Program-made: the position numbers and the translations under genes
Part shown: piece by piece, positions 1-9,141 of the stretch
Layout of the letters: each line of letters opens with the position of its first letter
Position numbering within the stretch: position 1 is the stretch's first letter
Notes under the pieces: model-generated
Seen by the model: the letters and a program-made list of their open reading frames with translations, nothing else
Told to the model about the DNA's origin: nothing
The model's database searches: none
Source of the DNA: Promethearchaeota archaeon
Lineage (GTDB): Archaea > Asgardarchaeota > Lokiarchaeia > Sigyniarchaeales > SOKP01
Direction of reading: 5' to 3'
Assembly: GCA_019058135.1 (NCBI GenBank)
Contig: JAHLWE010000203.1
Location: 1 to 24,228 of the forward strand
DNA length: 24,228 nt

Positions 1-1115
1 AACCATCCATTTTTAATATACCAATCGATTGTATCCTTTGTAGTGCTTTTATAATCTGGAAATTTAAATTTAAAACCTAATTTTTTAATTTTTTCATTTG
101 AGAAGAGGTATTGATGCTTCATATAGCCAGCCATAGATAAATCAACAGGAGGTCTCGAATTTAATTTTCGAGCTTTTTTTTCCTTTCGCTTAGCAAGCCA
201 AAAAAGAGTACTCGACATAAATTTATAAAATGGCCACCAAATTGGAAAATTAAAATAATCAACATTTAAAAGATCAGCAACATACTCAAAAAAATCTTCT
301 TGAAAGCAAGGATCAATAATCATGTTATAAACTTCACCAATTGCTTTATCATTTTCCGCTAGAAAAGTTGCTGCACGGACTAAATCTACCACATGAATTA
401 ATGGCATAGATAACCGCTTCTTTTTTGGATATATATGGATACCCGGACCAACACCTGATTTATTTACAATTTGGAAAATATGGAAAGTACCATAATGTTG
501 ATAGGGACCAATAATAGGTGCGGGTCGGATTATGATTGTTTTTAATCTATATTTTTCACAATATTCTTTTAAAACCTTTTCTTGTTCCATTTTGCTAATA
601 CTATAATTATTTGGAGGGTTATAAGGAGTTGTCTCATCAGCAGGAATTGGATAACTTTTATTATCTTTTTTATATTTAGGCTCCCCGTAAACCCCGCATG
701 TACTCCAATGTATAAATCGTAATGTCTCCAAATTTTGTGATTTATAAATAATTTCAAGTAAATTCCTTATACCCTCAACATTAATTTTTCTTAAAATATC
801 TAAACTAGCAAAATAATCATATAAACTGGCCGTATGAAAAATCAAATCATATTTTCTATCTTTAAATAGAGGTTCAAGACTCTCTGGTTCGGTCAAATCT
901 GCTGGGATGAATTCTACTCTCTCATGTTGCAAGACTTCTTTCATATATTTTAATTTGCTACTAAAAATCGTTTCCTTACTCATTATTTCTTTTCTCCTAG
1001 CTGATGGGAGGTCAGTTGCAATAATCTTCCAATTATTTTTTGTTTTTAATATCTCTCTTACAAGAAATGTACCTGTGTGCCCTTTTGCACCATCAATTAA
1101 AACTAATTTGCTCAT
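1..1115 (-). CDS. NAD(P)-dependent epimerase/dehydratase, extended SDR (3' end cut by window edge)
   Basis: The frame is open from an ATG at 1115 to the left edge, so the C-terminus is missing; about 371 codons are visible, longer than most sugar epimerases. The N-terminus reads MSKLVLIDGAKGHTG, a GxxGxxG Rossmann motif (G9, G12, G15). It is followed by LIFHTAS, ending the fourth strand, a STCGVYG serine segment and the catalytic Y171-x3-K175 pair (YSISK), then IIIRPAPIIGP. This is the layout of extended short-chain dehydrogenases such as UDP-sugar 4-epimerases and 3-beta-HSD-like enzymes; the substrate cannot be read. The last visible part (LFWLAKRKEKKARKL) is basic and may lie at the membrane, as in 3-beta-HSD-like members. 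It sits 45 nt behind the DUF167 gene, probably in one transcript with it. Confidence 0.9.
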   Translation of the reverse strand, partial: MSKLVLIDGAKGHTGTFLVREILKTKNNWKIIATDLPSARRKEIMSKETIFSSKLKYMKEVLQHERVEFIPADLTEPESLEPLFKDRKYDLIFHTASLYDYFASLDILRKINVEGIRNLLEIIYKSQNLETLRFIHWSTCGVYGEPKYKKDNKSYPIPADETTPYNPPNNYSISKMEQEKVLKEYCEKYRLKTIIIRPAPIIGPYQHYGTFHIFQIVNKSGVGPGIHIYPKKKRLSMPLIHVVDLVRAATFLAENDKAIGEVYNMIIDPCFQEDFFEYVADLLNVDYFNFPIWWPFYKFMSSTLFWLAKRKEKKARKLNSRPPVDLSMAGYMKHQYLFSNEKIKKLGFKFKFPDYKSTTKDTIDWYIKNGW

Positions 1116-1160
1116 ATTAAAAAATAGAATAAGGTTATTACGATTAAATATCTCAAATTA

Positions 1161-1460
1161 TTATTTAAATAATTTTTCTAAAATAAATTGTTCATTTATT
1201 ATCTCATTATTAAATGTAATTTGAATCATTTTATCTCTATTCTGCAATCCCGATAATAAACAAACATCCATGTGCGGTATATTTAATTTTTTTTTGATTA
1301 ATTTAAGCAACTCTTTATTTGCTTTACCTTTAATAGGCGGAGATTTAAGCAAAATTATTAAATTATCATTTTCTTGGATTATTTTTTGTTCTTTAAAATT
1401 AGGTTTTACATGTATTGAAAGATTAAATGTATTTCCACTAATTTTTTTTAAAAATGACAT
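1161..1460 (-). CDS. DUF167 / YggU family protein
   Basis: A 99-residue protein matching the small DUF167 (UPF0235, YggU) family by pattern. It has LSIHVKPNFKEQKI near the N-terminus, LLKSPPIKGKANKELLKLI in the middle (the family signature PPxxGKAN) and DVCLLSGLQNRDKMIQI near the end (the SG...KxxxI strand). The family is widespread and has no settled biochemical role. A GGAG sequence lies inside the last codons of the upstream DHH gene (gap 9 nt), so the two are almost certainly co-transcribed. Length is normal for the family. Confidence 0.88.
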   Translation of the reverse strand: MSFLKKISGNTFNLSIHVKPNFKEQKIIQENDNLIILLKSPPIKGKANKELLKLIKKKLNIPHMDVCLLSGLQNRDKMIQITFNNEIINEQFILEKLFK

Positions 1461-1469
1461 ATAAAACGT

Positions 1470-2855
1470 TTACTCCAGAAATTTATCAATATTCTCTCTT
1501 AAAATGTGAAACGAATTTGGGGAAATTTTTATTCCTCCAGCAAGTTTATGACCTCCTCCAATCCCTCCTAAATCTTTTTTAATATTTTCAATTACATAAT
1601 TTGCTCCCTTTCCCGGATATTTTTCAAGATACTTATTACTACATCGGACACTCAGTTTTATCATATGATAACGTTGTTCTTCGCCTCCTAAAAGTAACAT
1701 TTTATTGGGGTCTAAAATTTCATTGACAGTTGCGAAACTGCTGGTATCTGACCAATTACTTGGGGGGATTTTTCCTCCCGCATCAATAATTATGGCTTTT
1801 TTTGACACTTCTTTTTGAATTCTTGATATGGTGCTTAAATTCCTTATTAGGTTTTTTATGTAATCATAATACATTTTCTTTGAATATAGAGTTATATTAG
1901 GGCGTTGTAGTAAATTAAATGCGGCATTTATATTATTAAAACCTAAAATATTTAATAATAATGAATGCTCAAAAACAAATTTTAATAATCCACTTTTCTT
2001 AGGAAAAATTGCCGACTTTCCAATAATATCTGCATCAAGTGAGCCCTGTAATTTTTCAATTTCATCTGAATTAAGTTTAATTACTGGTCTATTTTCGTCA
2101 ATTTTCAATTTACGTAATATTTTTTTGGATTTCTGGAGATCTCCCTCAATTTTTTTTATAAATGGTAATATACTATATCTCAATCCTTCCTTGATTGTTT
2201 CATGCATACCTCCAAATAAAGTTAAGCCATCCAGTTCTAATATAATACCCTCTTCAATAATTTCCTCATATACTTCTTTATTAAAAGAAGCCAATTTATC
2301 CATAGATTTTAATGAATCTCCGGAGATTCCAAGGATTGCTAACCATCCCAATTTAATTATCGACGGTTTTATTCTTTTTGCAAACATATATGCCAATGTA
2401 GCTCCTGCTATATCACTTAATCCATCAAATCCGTAAATTGTTGGATTTAAAAGAAATAGATTATCTGGGATTTCTAAATCTTCGATATCTTTATCAATTT
2501 CATGATGATCTAAAATAAAAAAGTCTTCTTTTCGATCTTTAATTATTTGAATTATCTCAGAAACATTAGAACCAATATCGGTAAAAATAAAAGCCTTTTT
2601 TTTATTTCCTAGCTTAGGAAAAAACTCTTTTAAATAATTTTTCCAAGATTGCGCTAAATTAAAGATATGATATTCGAATGGGATTTGTAATTTATGTAAC
2701 AAATTCTGTATTAAAGCAGAACTACTAAATCCATCAGCATCATTATGAGAAATAGAAATTACATGATCATATTTATTATCTAAAAAATTCTCTACTAAAT
2801 ATTCTAATTGAGATAAAAATTTTTTCTTATCTTTTTTAACATTCACATCAATCAT
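1470..2855 (-). CDS. DHH-family phosphoesterase, archaeal RecJ/GAN-like nuclease
   Basis: A 461-residue protein with all the DHH superfamily motifs: motif I SHNDADG (36-42), motif II FTDIG (D93), the name-giving DHH triad at 116-118 and a further acidic motif around YGFDGLSD (142-148). A C-terminal DHHA1-type glycine motif, GGIGGGHKLAGG (430-441), completes it. These residues bind two Mn/Mg ions for phosphodiester cleavage. Length and order resemble the archaeal RecJ-like exonucleases that work with GINS/CMG at replication forks (GAN) and are related to Cdc45. Which of the archaeal RecJ paralogues this is cannot be told from one sequence; an oligoribonuclease role is the alternative. The start at 2855 has no clear Shine-Dalgarno sequence, so the message may be leaderless. 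It heads the DHH-DUF167-epimerase cluster. Confidence 0.88.
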   Translation of the reverse strand: MIDVNVKKDKKKFLSQLEYLVENFLDNKYDHVISISHNDADGFSSSALIQNLLHKLQIPFEYHIFNLAQSWKNYLKEFFPKLGNKKKAFIFTDIGSNVSEIIQIIKDRKEDFFILDHHEIDKDIEDLEIPDNLFLLNPTIYGFDGLSDIAGATLAYMFAKRIKPSIIKLGWLAILGISGDSLKSMDKLASFNKEVYEEIIEEGIILELDGLTLFGGMHETIKEGLRYSILPFIKKIEGDLQKSKKILRKLKIDENRPVIKLNSDEIEKLQGSLDADIIGKSAIFPKKSGLLKFVFEHSLLLNILGFNNINAAFNLLQRPNITLYSKKMYYDYIKNLIRNLSTISRIQKEVSKKAIIIDAGGKIPPSNWSDTSSFATVNEILDPNKMLLLGGEEQRYHMIKLSVRCSNKYLEKYPGKGANYVIENIKKDLGGIGGGHKLAGGIKISPNSFHILRENIDKFLE

Positions 2856-2972
2856 TCGTTAATTATCAAATACAAAAAAAAATAATAAATATTTACATAA
2901 TTTTGAAACTAATAAAATTAAAAAAATATCACACTTTATTAAGTCTATAAATTTTCAAGTTAGAGAATAATA

Positions 2973-4625
2973 ATGTTAAATAAGTTTAATTTAAAGAAAT
3001 CTACTTTTGTGTTAGCAATATTATTCATTCTTTCTTTTTCTCTAACATTATTTTACGTTAATGGTATTAAGGAATTAAATCATAAAGATTCAAGCAATTT
3101 CGATTATACTATTAATTCTCCAAAATTACAATTATTTGATTATGAACCAGTTTTATCAGAAAAACTGCATGATTTAGGGAATATCTCCATAATAAATATG
3201 AAAACAGAAGATCAAGGATTTTTTTACAGAAATAATACTTATGAAAATATTAAAAATGATCTTACCTCTGGATATTTAAGTGTACAATATTTTGATTTAA
3301 AATTTAGCAACACAATAAGACCCGCTAGATTTAATAATTCAGATATAAGAGATAGATTTGAATATATCACTGTAAAATTCAATATTTATATTACTTTTGA
3401 TTATAATTCCAGGGCATCAGGACTTTTAATGTATCAAACAAATTTATATCCCACAAATTTACTTGATGTTGATCTTAATGAAACCTTACTTCCTGAAGGA
3501 AATTATACAATTGATTCTGAAAATGCTTTTATTTACAATTATCGAGAACAGCATATAGCCAAAAATGGCACTCTGTGCTTTATTTTTACTTACAATTATA
3601 GGTTAAACATTGAATACTGGAATATCAACCAGGATCCTAATCAAAATTTTAATATGATTAATAAAACTCAAACACAATCAGTTAATTTTACTTATGGCTT
3701 TACTATTAAAGGATTAATTAAAACTTCTCAAGGATCTATTGGACTTGCTAATAATTTAGATTTATATTTTTTATTTTGCATTGAAGATAGTATTAAACTA
3801 TACAATTTCGAATACTTAATTGGTAATGAATCCAAAGATATAAATGCTCATAAAAACCCACAAAATTGGTTTAATGGTTCTTGTCTGGCGAATCAGACTT
3901 TAGTATTATTGAAATTTACTACAAATTTCATAATTGGGTTTAACAATGTATGTTATGATTTTTGGGCAATAGATAGGCTTATTATGTTGGATAATATTCG
4001 AGAACGTGTATACTTCTTAGAAATTCTCGATGGACCTTCGGGTATTTATCTTGAAGGTATCCAATTCATTGAATCCAATGTATATTATTCTCAATTTAGG
4101 AAAATTACAACTAATTTCGAGCGTGGAGCAAGTGTTATAGACTTAAACACAACAGAAGGAGGAGGTTTATCACCAAAACCAGGTTTAAATATTACTAGCT
4201 CTTATTTCATTAAGAATGAAGTTCTTGCAGTAATTGTTGAATATCAAACTACTGAATTTTTATCTGTAGTGGTTACAGATCACATAAAAGTACCCCTATC
4301 AGGAGTAATTTTAAAATTTTATTATTTCAATCAAACTTATGGTACATATATTTCATCTGTAAAATCTCAACCTAGTCCCCCAAAAATAACAGATTATGCA
4401 GGACAAGTCTTATTGTACAATGTGCCAATAGGAATTTATACTGTTGAAATTTACAATCCTCTTGGGCACTTTGAAATGAATGGAACAGCAGATACTTCGA
4501 TAGCACCCAATTATATAAATACTCCAGTTATTCACTTTCCAACATGGATTATAATTTTCTCAATTATTTATTCCATCATCTTAGTATTAGGAGTATGGAT
4601 TTATATAAAAAATAAAAATCTATAA
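2973..4625 (+). CDS. Large surface protein with N- and C-terminal membrane segments
   Basis: A 550-residue protein I do not recognise as a named family. It starts with a hydrophobic signal or anchor segment (about residues 10-32), continues as a polar Asn/Tyr/Thr-rich ectodomain and ends in one membrane helix (about 524-546) plus a short basic tail (KNKNL). More than ten N-x-S/T sequons (for example NNT, NET, NYT, NGT, NKT, NES, NGS, NQT) suggest an N-glycosylated cell-surface protein. Around residues 437-490, SGVILKFYYF...TDYAGQVLLYNVPIGIYTVEIY looks like a carboxypeptidase-regulatory-like or PEGA-like beta-sandwich, common in archaeal surface proteins. AGAG precedes the ATG by about 8 nt. 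It is divergent from the DHH gene across a 117-nt AT-rich spacer that must hold both promoters. Confidence 0.8.
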   Translation: MLNKFNLKKSTFVLAILFILSFSLTLFYVNGIKELNHKDSSNFDYTINSPKLQLFDYEPVLSEKLHDLGNISIINMKTEDQGFFYRNNTYENIKNDLTSGYLSVQYFDLKFSNTIRPARFNNSDIRDRFEYITVKFNIYITFDYNSRASGLLMYQTNLYPTNLLDVDLNETLLPEGNYTIDSENAFIYNYREQHIAKNGTLCFIFTYNYRLNIEYWNINQDPNQNFNMINKTQTQSVNFTYGFTIKGLIKTSQGSIGLANNLDLYFLFCIEDSIKLYNFEYLIGNESKDINAHKNPQNWFNGSCLANQTLVLLKFTTNFIIGFNNVCYDFWAIDRLIMLDNIRERVYFLEILDGPSGIYLEGIQFIESNVYYSQFRKITTNFERGASVIDLNTTEGGGLSPKPGLNITSSYFIKNEVLAVIVEYQTTEFLSVVVTDHIKVPLSGVILKFYYFNQTYGTYISSVKSQPSPPKITDYAGQVLLYNVPIGIYTVEIYNPLGHFEMNGTADTSIAPNYINTPVIHFPTWIIIFSIIYSIILVLGVWIYIKNKNL

Positions 4626-4703
4626 TAATTATTAATGAAATGGCTATATTAAAATAAGTGATGAGATATAATAGTAATTTACATAGATGAACTTAAAGAC
4701 TTT

Positions 4704-4997
4704 GTGGCTTTTCTCGAAGAAAGAATTACAGATAATATTTTTTTTGAAATAAAAAAAGAAAGCCAGCAAGATGATCTTGATAGTATAAAAAATATTGAAA
4801 TTATACTTCATTTCTTAGGTAAGATTCTTGAAAATTCCTTGGTACTGTATGAAACAAAATTTAAATTTTCTGCACAAGATATGGGAAAATCCGAGAGCCG
4901 TATAATCGAAGAGTTGCAAAAACTCCTTGATACAGCCAATTTAAATATAAAACTAATAAAAGGAAAAATCAGAGAAATTTATATCTCTTATTCTTAG
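4704..4997 (+). CDS. Small unknown protein, probably starting upstream at an AUA
   Basis: From the first standard start (GTG 4704) this is 97 residues, acidic to neutral, predicted mostly helical, with no membrane segment and no recognised domain. The reading frame stays open upstream to a TGA at 4662-4664, and the extra codons encode plausible protein (IVIYIDELKDFVAF). A GTGA sequence at 4658-4661 stands 6 nt before an in-frame ATA at 4668, the spacing used by neighbouring genes, while the GTG at 4704 has no such signal. The real product may therefore be about 109 residues from an AUA start. Its 3' end converges on aIF2-gamma, 14 nt apart. Confidence 0.6.
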   Translation: MAFLEERITDNIFFEIKKESQQDDLDSIKNIEIILHFLGKILENSLVLYETKFKFSAQDMGKSESRIIEELQKLLDTANLNIKLIKGKIREIYISYS

Positions 4998-5011
4998 TTA
5001 GAAATTAAAAA

Positions 5012-6492
5012 TCATTTAATATATCCATAGCCAATAAGTCTAAACCGCTTTTTAATAACCCTGCTGATGGATATTAATGAACCTTTTTCTGCACACAATG
5101 GAATGGATAATTTCATAAGAATGAAATCCTTCGTAATCTTCGACACAACCCCTGCAGTTCTCATAGTACCGCATACTAATAATAAACGCTCATTATGTTT
5201 AATTTTTTCTACTTTTATTGGTTCTTCTGCCCCAATTACTTGATCCAATAAATGTACATCTAATTTAACTTCTGTTAAAATTTCCGGCAATGTACCTGGA
5301 GCTCCGCCTAAGTTTCCGATTAAAGAATCGCTCTTTGTAAGAAAAGGATCCAATTCAGTTCCAATTCCAATTAATCCACCTGGTTTTGCCTCTTCCAGTC
5401 TAATATTTCCTTGACTAAGACTTACTGCTTTAGCAAAAATAGGTTCATATCCACTTTTTCCTCGTAACCCTGGTCTCATTTCTATATCATCATCAATTTT
5501 TACTATCCCCTGAGTAATTGAACCTCCAATTACACCACCTAATAATTTATCAATTTCTGTTCCAGGTTTATTAATATCAAAAGATCTAGCAATTAAAAAC
5601 CTAAAATCATCATTTTTATTTAATTGAGGTATAGGTATATTTTTTTCAAAATATTCTATTATAAGTCCAATATTTGCATTAAAAACTGCAGAAACCGGAA
5701 TTATAGGAGCATTTTCTGCAATAGACCCCTTAATGAAGCTTTTAATCTCATTAAAATTCTCTATTGCTCTTTCTTCAGAGACTGAGTCTATCTTATTTTG
5801 GACTATAACAATATTTTTAATATTAGCAATTTCTAAAGCAGCCAAGTGTTCTCGAGTTTGGGGTTGAGGACAAACCTCATCTGCTGCTATTAATAATAAT
5901 GCCCCATCCATGAGTGAAGATCCGCTAAGCATTGTAGACATTAACACACTATGCCCGGGTGCATCAACAAAACTGATCTTTCTAACAAATTCGAGTTTTC
6001 CTTTACAATAAATACATTTATATCTTTTTTCTCCCTTCTTTCGAGCCTGTTCAGTCATCCAATAAGTCATATATTTATTACAAGCGGAACATTTTAAAAT
6101 TGTTGAATTAGCATATCCTAATTTGATTGATATTCCTCTTTCTTGCTCATCTGAGAATCTATCTGTCCATTCTCCGCAAATAGCCTTGACTAACGTCGTC
6201 TTTATGGGAAATGTCTAAACGACTATTCAATTCCATGATCGACGTGCCCTACAAGGCCAATATTCGTCTCTGCTTGAGTTTTACCGATTAAATCTTTAAG
6301 ACTTTGAGAAACTTTCGATTTTATTGATGCTTTAGGAGAAATTTTTTCCTTAGGTTTTGATTTTTCAATAACCTTTTCTTTAATTTTTTCCTCTTGTACT
6401 TTCTCTTTTTTATCCTCTGGAGGTGCCATTGGACATTTATGTGCGCTTAATCTTTTAAACACTTTTCCACAATAAGGACACTTTTTACTCAA
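5012..6492 (-). CDS. eif2g: Translation initiation factor aIF2 subunit gamma, interrupted by a 29-nt intron (join 5012..6201, 6231..6492)
   Basis: aIF2-gamma is the GTPase subunit of the factor that carries initiator Met-tRNA to the small ribosomal subunit. The frame from TTG 6492 reads through TNIGLVGHVDHG and then hits TAG at 6225-6223. The missing continuation, KTTLVKAICGEWTDRFSDEQ, starts 29 nt later in another frame. Removing 6202-6230 gives 262 + 1190 nt = 484 codons (483 aa) with an intact P-loop; K88 is encoded across the junction. Downstream are the switch region, a CxxC...CxxC zinc knuckle, DAPGH (G3), NKID (G4), domain II (DINKPGTEIDKLLGGVIGGS) and domain III. Residues 1-70 are unusual: a CPYC...HKC zinc-finger-like motif (C5, C8, H18, C20) and a Lys/Glu-rich linker absent from standard aIF2-gamma of about 410 aa. 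A pseudogene is the alternative, but the clean frame restoration argues against it. Confidence 0.93.
6202..6230 (-). other. Predicted 29-nt BHB intron in aIF2-gamma
   Basis: The insert separates the HG and KTT of the P-loop. In RNA sense the 5' junction is AUGG-AA|UU and the 3' junction is CCAU-AA|A. Exon AUGG (6236-6233) pairs with intron CCAU (6207-6204) as a 4-bp central helix flanked by the AA-containing bulges. GAA (6228-6226) pairs with UUC (6210-6208) and GUC (6223-6221) with GAC (6215-6213), closing a 5-nt loop. The outer helix is ACGUC (6245-6241) with GACGU (6197-6193) plus UC/GA next to the bulge. This matches the archaeal bulge-helix-bulge substrate of the tRNA splicing endonuclease, with cuts after the second bulge nucleotide. 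The 5'-side bulge is 4 nt rather than the ideal 3. Because AA is present at both ends, the exact cut could shift by up to 2 nt without changing the product. Confidence 0.82.
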
Positions 6493-6600
6493 TTGCTAAA
6501 TAAAACTCCCTTTTTTTTAATATTTAATATTTTAAATTGGTTTTTATTTTTAATGAAAATAAAATAATACAATAAATAAGTTTTTAGAATTTTTAAAAAA

Positions 6601-6834
6601 TCATGGTTTATCTATTGTATTAAGTATTTTTATTGCACCCGCCTTCTTTTCTTTTGTTGAATAAGAAATCCGTAATTTACTATCTACGTAAAAAATTGAG
6701 GTTTTATCACATATTTCGTTTTTATGCACAATATATACTGGTGCAGGAAATCTTTCAGTATTTATATCAGAAAGTTCAATTCGAAAAAAAATCTTAGAAT
6801 TACAATGCGGACAACTACTAACTTTCAAAACCAT
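6601..6834 (-). CDS. Small CxxC zinc-ribbon-like protein of unknown function
   Basis: 77 residues. A CPHC motif (C8, C11) lies close to the N-terminus and a single further Cys is at 43, so a complete four-cysteine site is not visible. The rest is predicted beta-rich (PVYIVHK, TSIFYVDSKLRISY), ending in a short charged tail. I do not recognise a named family. The start is well supported by GAGG 8 nt upstream of the ATG at 6834. It lies 108 nt upstream of aIF2-gamma in the same direction and may be co-transcribed. Confidence 0.7.
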   Translation of the reverse strand: MVLKVSSCPHCNSKIFFRIELSDINTERFPAPVYIVHKNEICDKTSIFYVDSKLRISYSTKEKKAGAIKILNTIDKP

Positions 6835-7001
6835 CTTTTTAACCTCTCTTAAGTATTTCTCTTTATATACATATCATTTTCATAATTTATCTAATTTTTT
6901 GATAGAATAATCTAAATTGCATTCAAAATTATTTAATATAAATATTAACTTTATTAGAATAAATTAATTTAACATTCTAAGAGAAAAATTACTTCCTTAA
7001 A

Positions 7002-9140
7002 ATGCAATTAGCCAACAAATTAAAATATTCAAGGTATTTGATTTTATTTTTGCTTAATTATTGCATAATTTTTTCTCTCTTCTTAACTTCAAGTTCTGTT
7101 TCTCAACAAAGATTTTCTTTATCTGCAAATAATGAGCTAAATATTGACCTTTCATTATTACCAAGAGCAAATCTTACTCAAAATTTAGATGAATGGTTCG
7201 ATCGAAAAATCGAAATGTTAATTATCGCTCCTCCAGATAAACCTAATTTCACTACTATTTTAACTCCTTTAGCCGAATGGAAAAATCAAAAAGGCGTAAA
7301 AACTCTGATTTTAACGAATTATTCAAGTTATCCCGGGGTTGATACACAAGAAAAGATCAGAAATATGATTAAGAGCTATTATAGTTCGGAAAAAGTTCAA
7401 TGGGTATTGTTAGCAGGAGATACAGACTTAATTCCCATAAGATATGTATATAATAATGATGTAGTTCCGTTAGGTGAGAGTGAAACGGTTGGAGATAATT
7501 ATTTTAAACCAACCGATTTTTATTATGCCGATATAAACGGCACATGGGATGATGATGGAGATGGGAGATGGGGTGAATCATCGGTATATAATGATAATGG
7601 AGTTGATGAAATCGATTGGACTCCTGAAATCTATGTTGGACGCTTACCCGCTTCCAATGATGAGGAGTTAGTAATGATGGTTAATAAGACTCTTAAATAC
7701 GAAACTAATCCTAAAATTGGAGATTGGATGGACTCATTTTTGCTCGCAGGTGTAATTTCTGACTATCCACATCAAACAGAATCAGAAATTGGTGAAGACG
7801 AAGCTAGACTTACAAGTTATATTCTATCTAGTTATGTTCCAGACTCAATGGATTATGTGCATTTGATCCAAACTACTTCAAGCTTCGAACCGAATCCAAA
7901 CTTTTCTAATATAACATCTCCAATTTCAATATTTCGAAATAATTTTAATGATGGATTCTCATTAGGAATTTTTGCAGGTCATGGAGCTCCCAATAGGTTT
8001 ATAAGTAGATCTGGAGATATAATTTACAGCAGCAGTAATGCAGGAAGTTCCTCAAATACTAATATGCCCACATTATTTTATGGTGATGCATGCACAACTT
8101 CTAGTTATGATTATGGAGATAATAACATCGGTGAAATTTTAATTAAAAGACAAGATGCCGGAGCGATAGGATATATTGGAGCATTAAGAACAACATGGTA
8201 TTTTGAACAAGATCTGGATTTAGAAATGTTAAATCGCGGCAATTGCAAATTGTTTTGGAAAGTATTCTTTATTAATAAAAGTTATCAACCCGGAAAGGCG
8301 CTTTACGATTCAAAAGTTGAATATTTGAAGAGTGATTGGTTTAAATATTCAAATATAAATATGTCGCTCGAATGGGAAAGGAAGAACGTTTTAACCTATT
8401 GCCTCTTGGGCGATCCCGAAGTTGATATTTATACAAATATCCCAAAAACCCCCAAAGATCCATTCTCTGGAGATATTTATGAAGGGCAGCATTTCTCAAT
8501 GTATTTAACAGATGTCAATGATAACGTTCTCTCAAATATTAGAATTAATTTTGTAAGTAAAATGGGGAAATATCGAACTTTCTATTCAGATAAAAATGGA
8601 TACGTAAATATACTCTTCCCTCTGGGTATCGATACATATAATTATGCAATTACTGGGCACAATATCAAATCTATTAATGGTTCTTTTACAACCCTACCAG
8701 ATAATAATCCTCCTATTTTAGAGAATCTCCATATAAATCCCGATATACCATCTGTCTCTGATAATATCTGCTTTTCAATTAACGCAGCCGATAATGAATC
8801 CGGAATAGAAAATATTTTCTTTCTGATTTCAAATGATAATTTTTCTTCATATAATTATTTTCCTTTAGAAAAAGAAAGTAGCACAGATGATTCGCATTCC
8901 TGTACATTAAATAAATTGGATTTTATGGATTATAAATATGCAATCGTTGGATTTGATTATGCAAATAACTCAATCATTCAATACAATATAAATAATTTCC
9001 AATTTGAGATCCTGCCACCCATTTTATATTATCTTTTAATATTGATTAATTTTGGATTATTTGGATTACTTGCCTTAGGAATAATAATTCTTATTAATAA
9101 TTGGCAAATTTACAAGAAGAAATATATAGACTTGAAATAA
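7002..9140 (+). CDS. Gingipain-type (C25 family) cysteine peptidase, secreted and membrane-anchored
   Basis: A 712-residue protein with an N-terminal signal (hydrophobic 12-31). The C25 catalytic region starts at KIEMLIIAPP and includes VQWVLLAGDTDLIPIRYV, typical of the gingipain alpha/beta fold. The catalytic dyad is visible: H327 in FAGHGAP and C364 in YGDACTTS. An acidic DDDGDGRW stretch (183-190) resembles a calcium-binding loop. After the peptidase domain come beta-sandwich regions (about 490-565 carboxypeptidase-regulatory-like, 570-668 Ig-like with DNESGIENIFFLIS). A C-terminal helix (about 675-698) and a basic tail (KKKYIDLK) anchor it. It likely degrades or processes protein outside the cell; substrate specificity cannot be predicted. 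Confidence 0.9.
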   Translation: MQLANKLKYSRYLILFLLNYCIIFSLFLTSSSVSQQRFSLSANNELNIDLSLLPRANLTQNLDEWFDRKIEMLIIAPPDKPNFTTILTPLAEWKNQKGVKTLILTNYSSYPGVDTQEKIRNMIKSYYSSEKVQWVLLAGDTDLIPIRYVYNNDVVPLGESETVGDNYFKPTDFYYADINGTWDDDGDGRWGESSVYNDNGVDEIDWTPEIYVGRLPASNDEELVMMVNKTLKYETNPKIGDWMDSFLLAGVISDYPHQTESEIGEDEARLTSYILSSYVPDSMDYVHLIQTTSSFEPNPNFSNITSPISIFRNNFNDGFSLGIFAGHGAPNRFISRSGDIIYSSSNAGSSSNTNMPTLFYGDACTTSSYDYGDNNIGEILIKRQDAGAIGYIGALRTTWYFEQDLDLEMLNRGNCKLFWKVFFINKSYQPGKALYDSKVEYLKSDWFKYSNINMSLEWERKNVLTYCLLGDPEVDIYTNIPKTPKDPFSGDIYEGQHFSMYLTDVNDNVLSNIRINFVSKMGKYRTFYSDKNGYVNILFPLGIDTYNYAITGHNIKSINGSFTTLPDNNPPILENLHINPDIPSVSDNICFSINAADNESGIENIFFLISNDNFSSYNYFPLEKESSTDDSHSCTLNKLDFMDYKYAIVGFDYANNSIIQYNINNFQFEILPPILYYLLILINFGLFGLLALGIIILINNWQIYKKKYIDLK

Positions 9141-9141
9141 A

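Noticed and set aside
569..757. Minus-strand 62-codon ORF
   Set aside because: It is a second frame inside the epimerase gene, which reads through this region with the YxxxK motif.
907..1224. Plus-strand 105-codon ORF
   Set aside because: It is antisense to the epimerase N-terminus and the DUF167 C-terminus, both of which show strong family motifs.
6202..6230. Sequencing or assembly frameshift as cause of the aIF2-gamma break
   Set aside because: Read errors give one- or two-base changes; a 29-nt insert with a complete BHB fold at its borders is not that pattern. Raw reads would settle it.
6070..6240. aIF2-gamma as two separate genes (an N-terminal zinc-finger protein and a truncated factor starting at 6070)
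   Set aside because: The 131 bases between 6070 and 6201 encode the conserved continuation of the P-loop and switch I in frame with the downstream part; a factor without Lys in the P-loop would not bind GTP.
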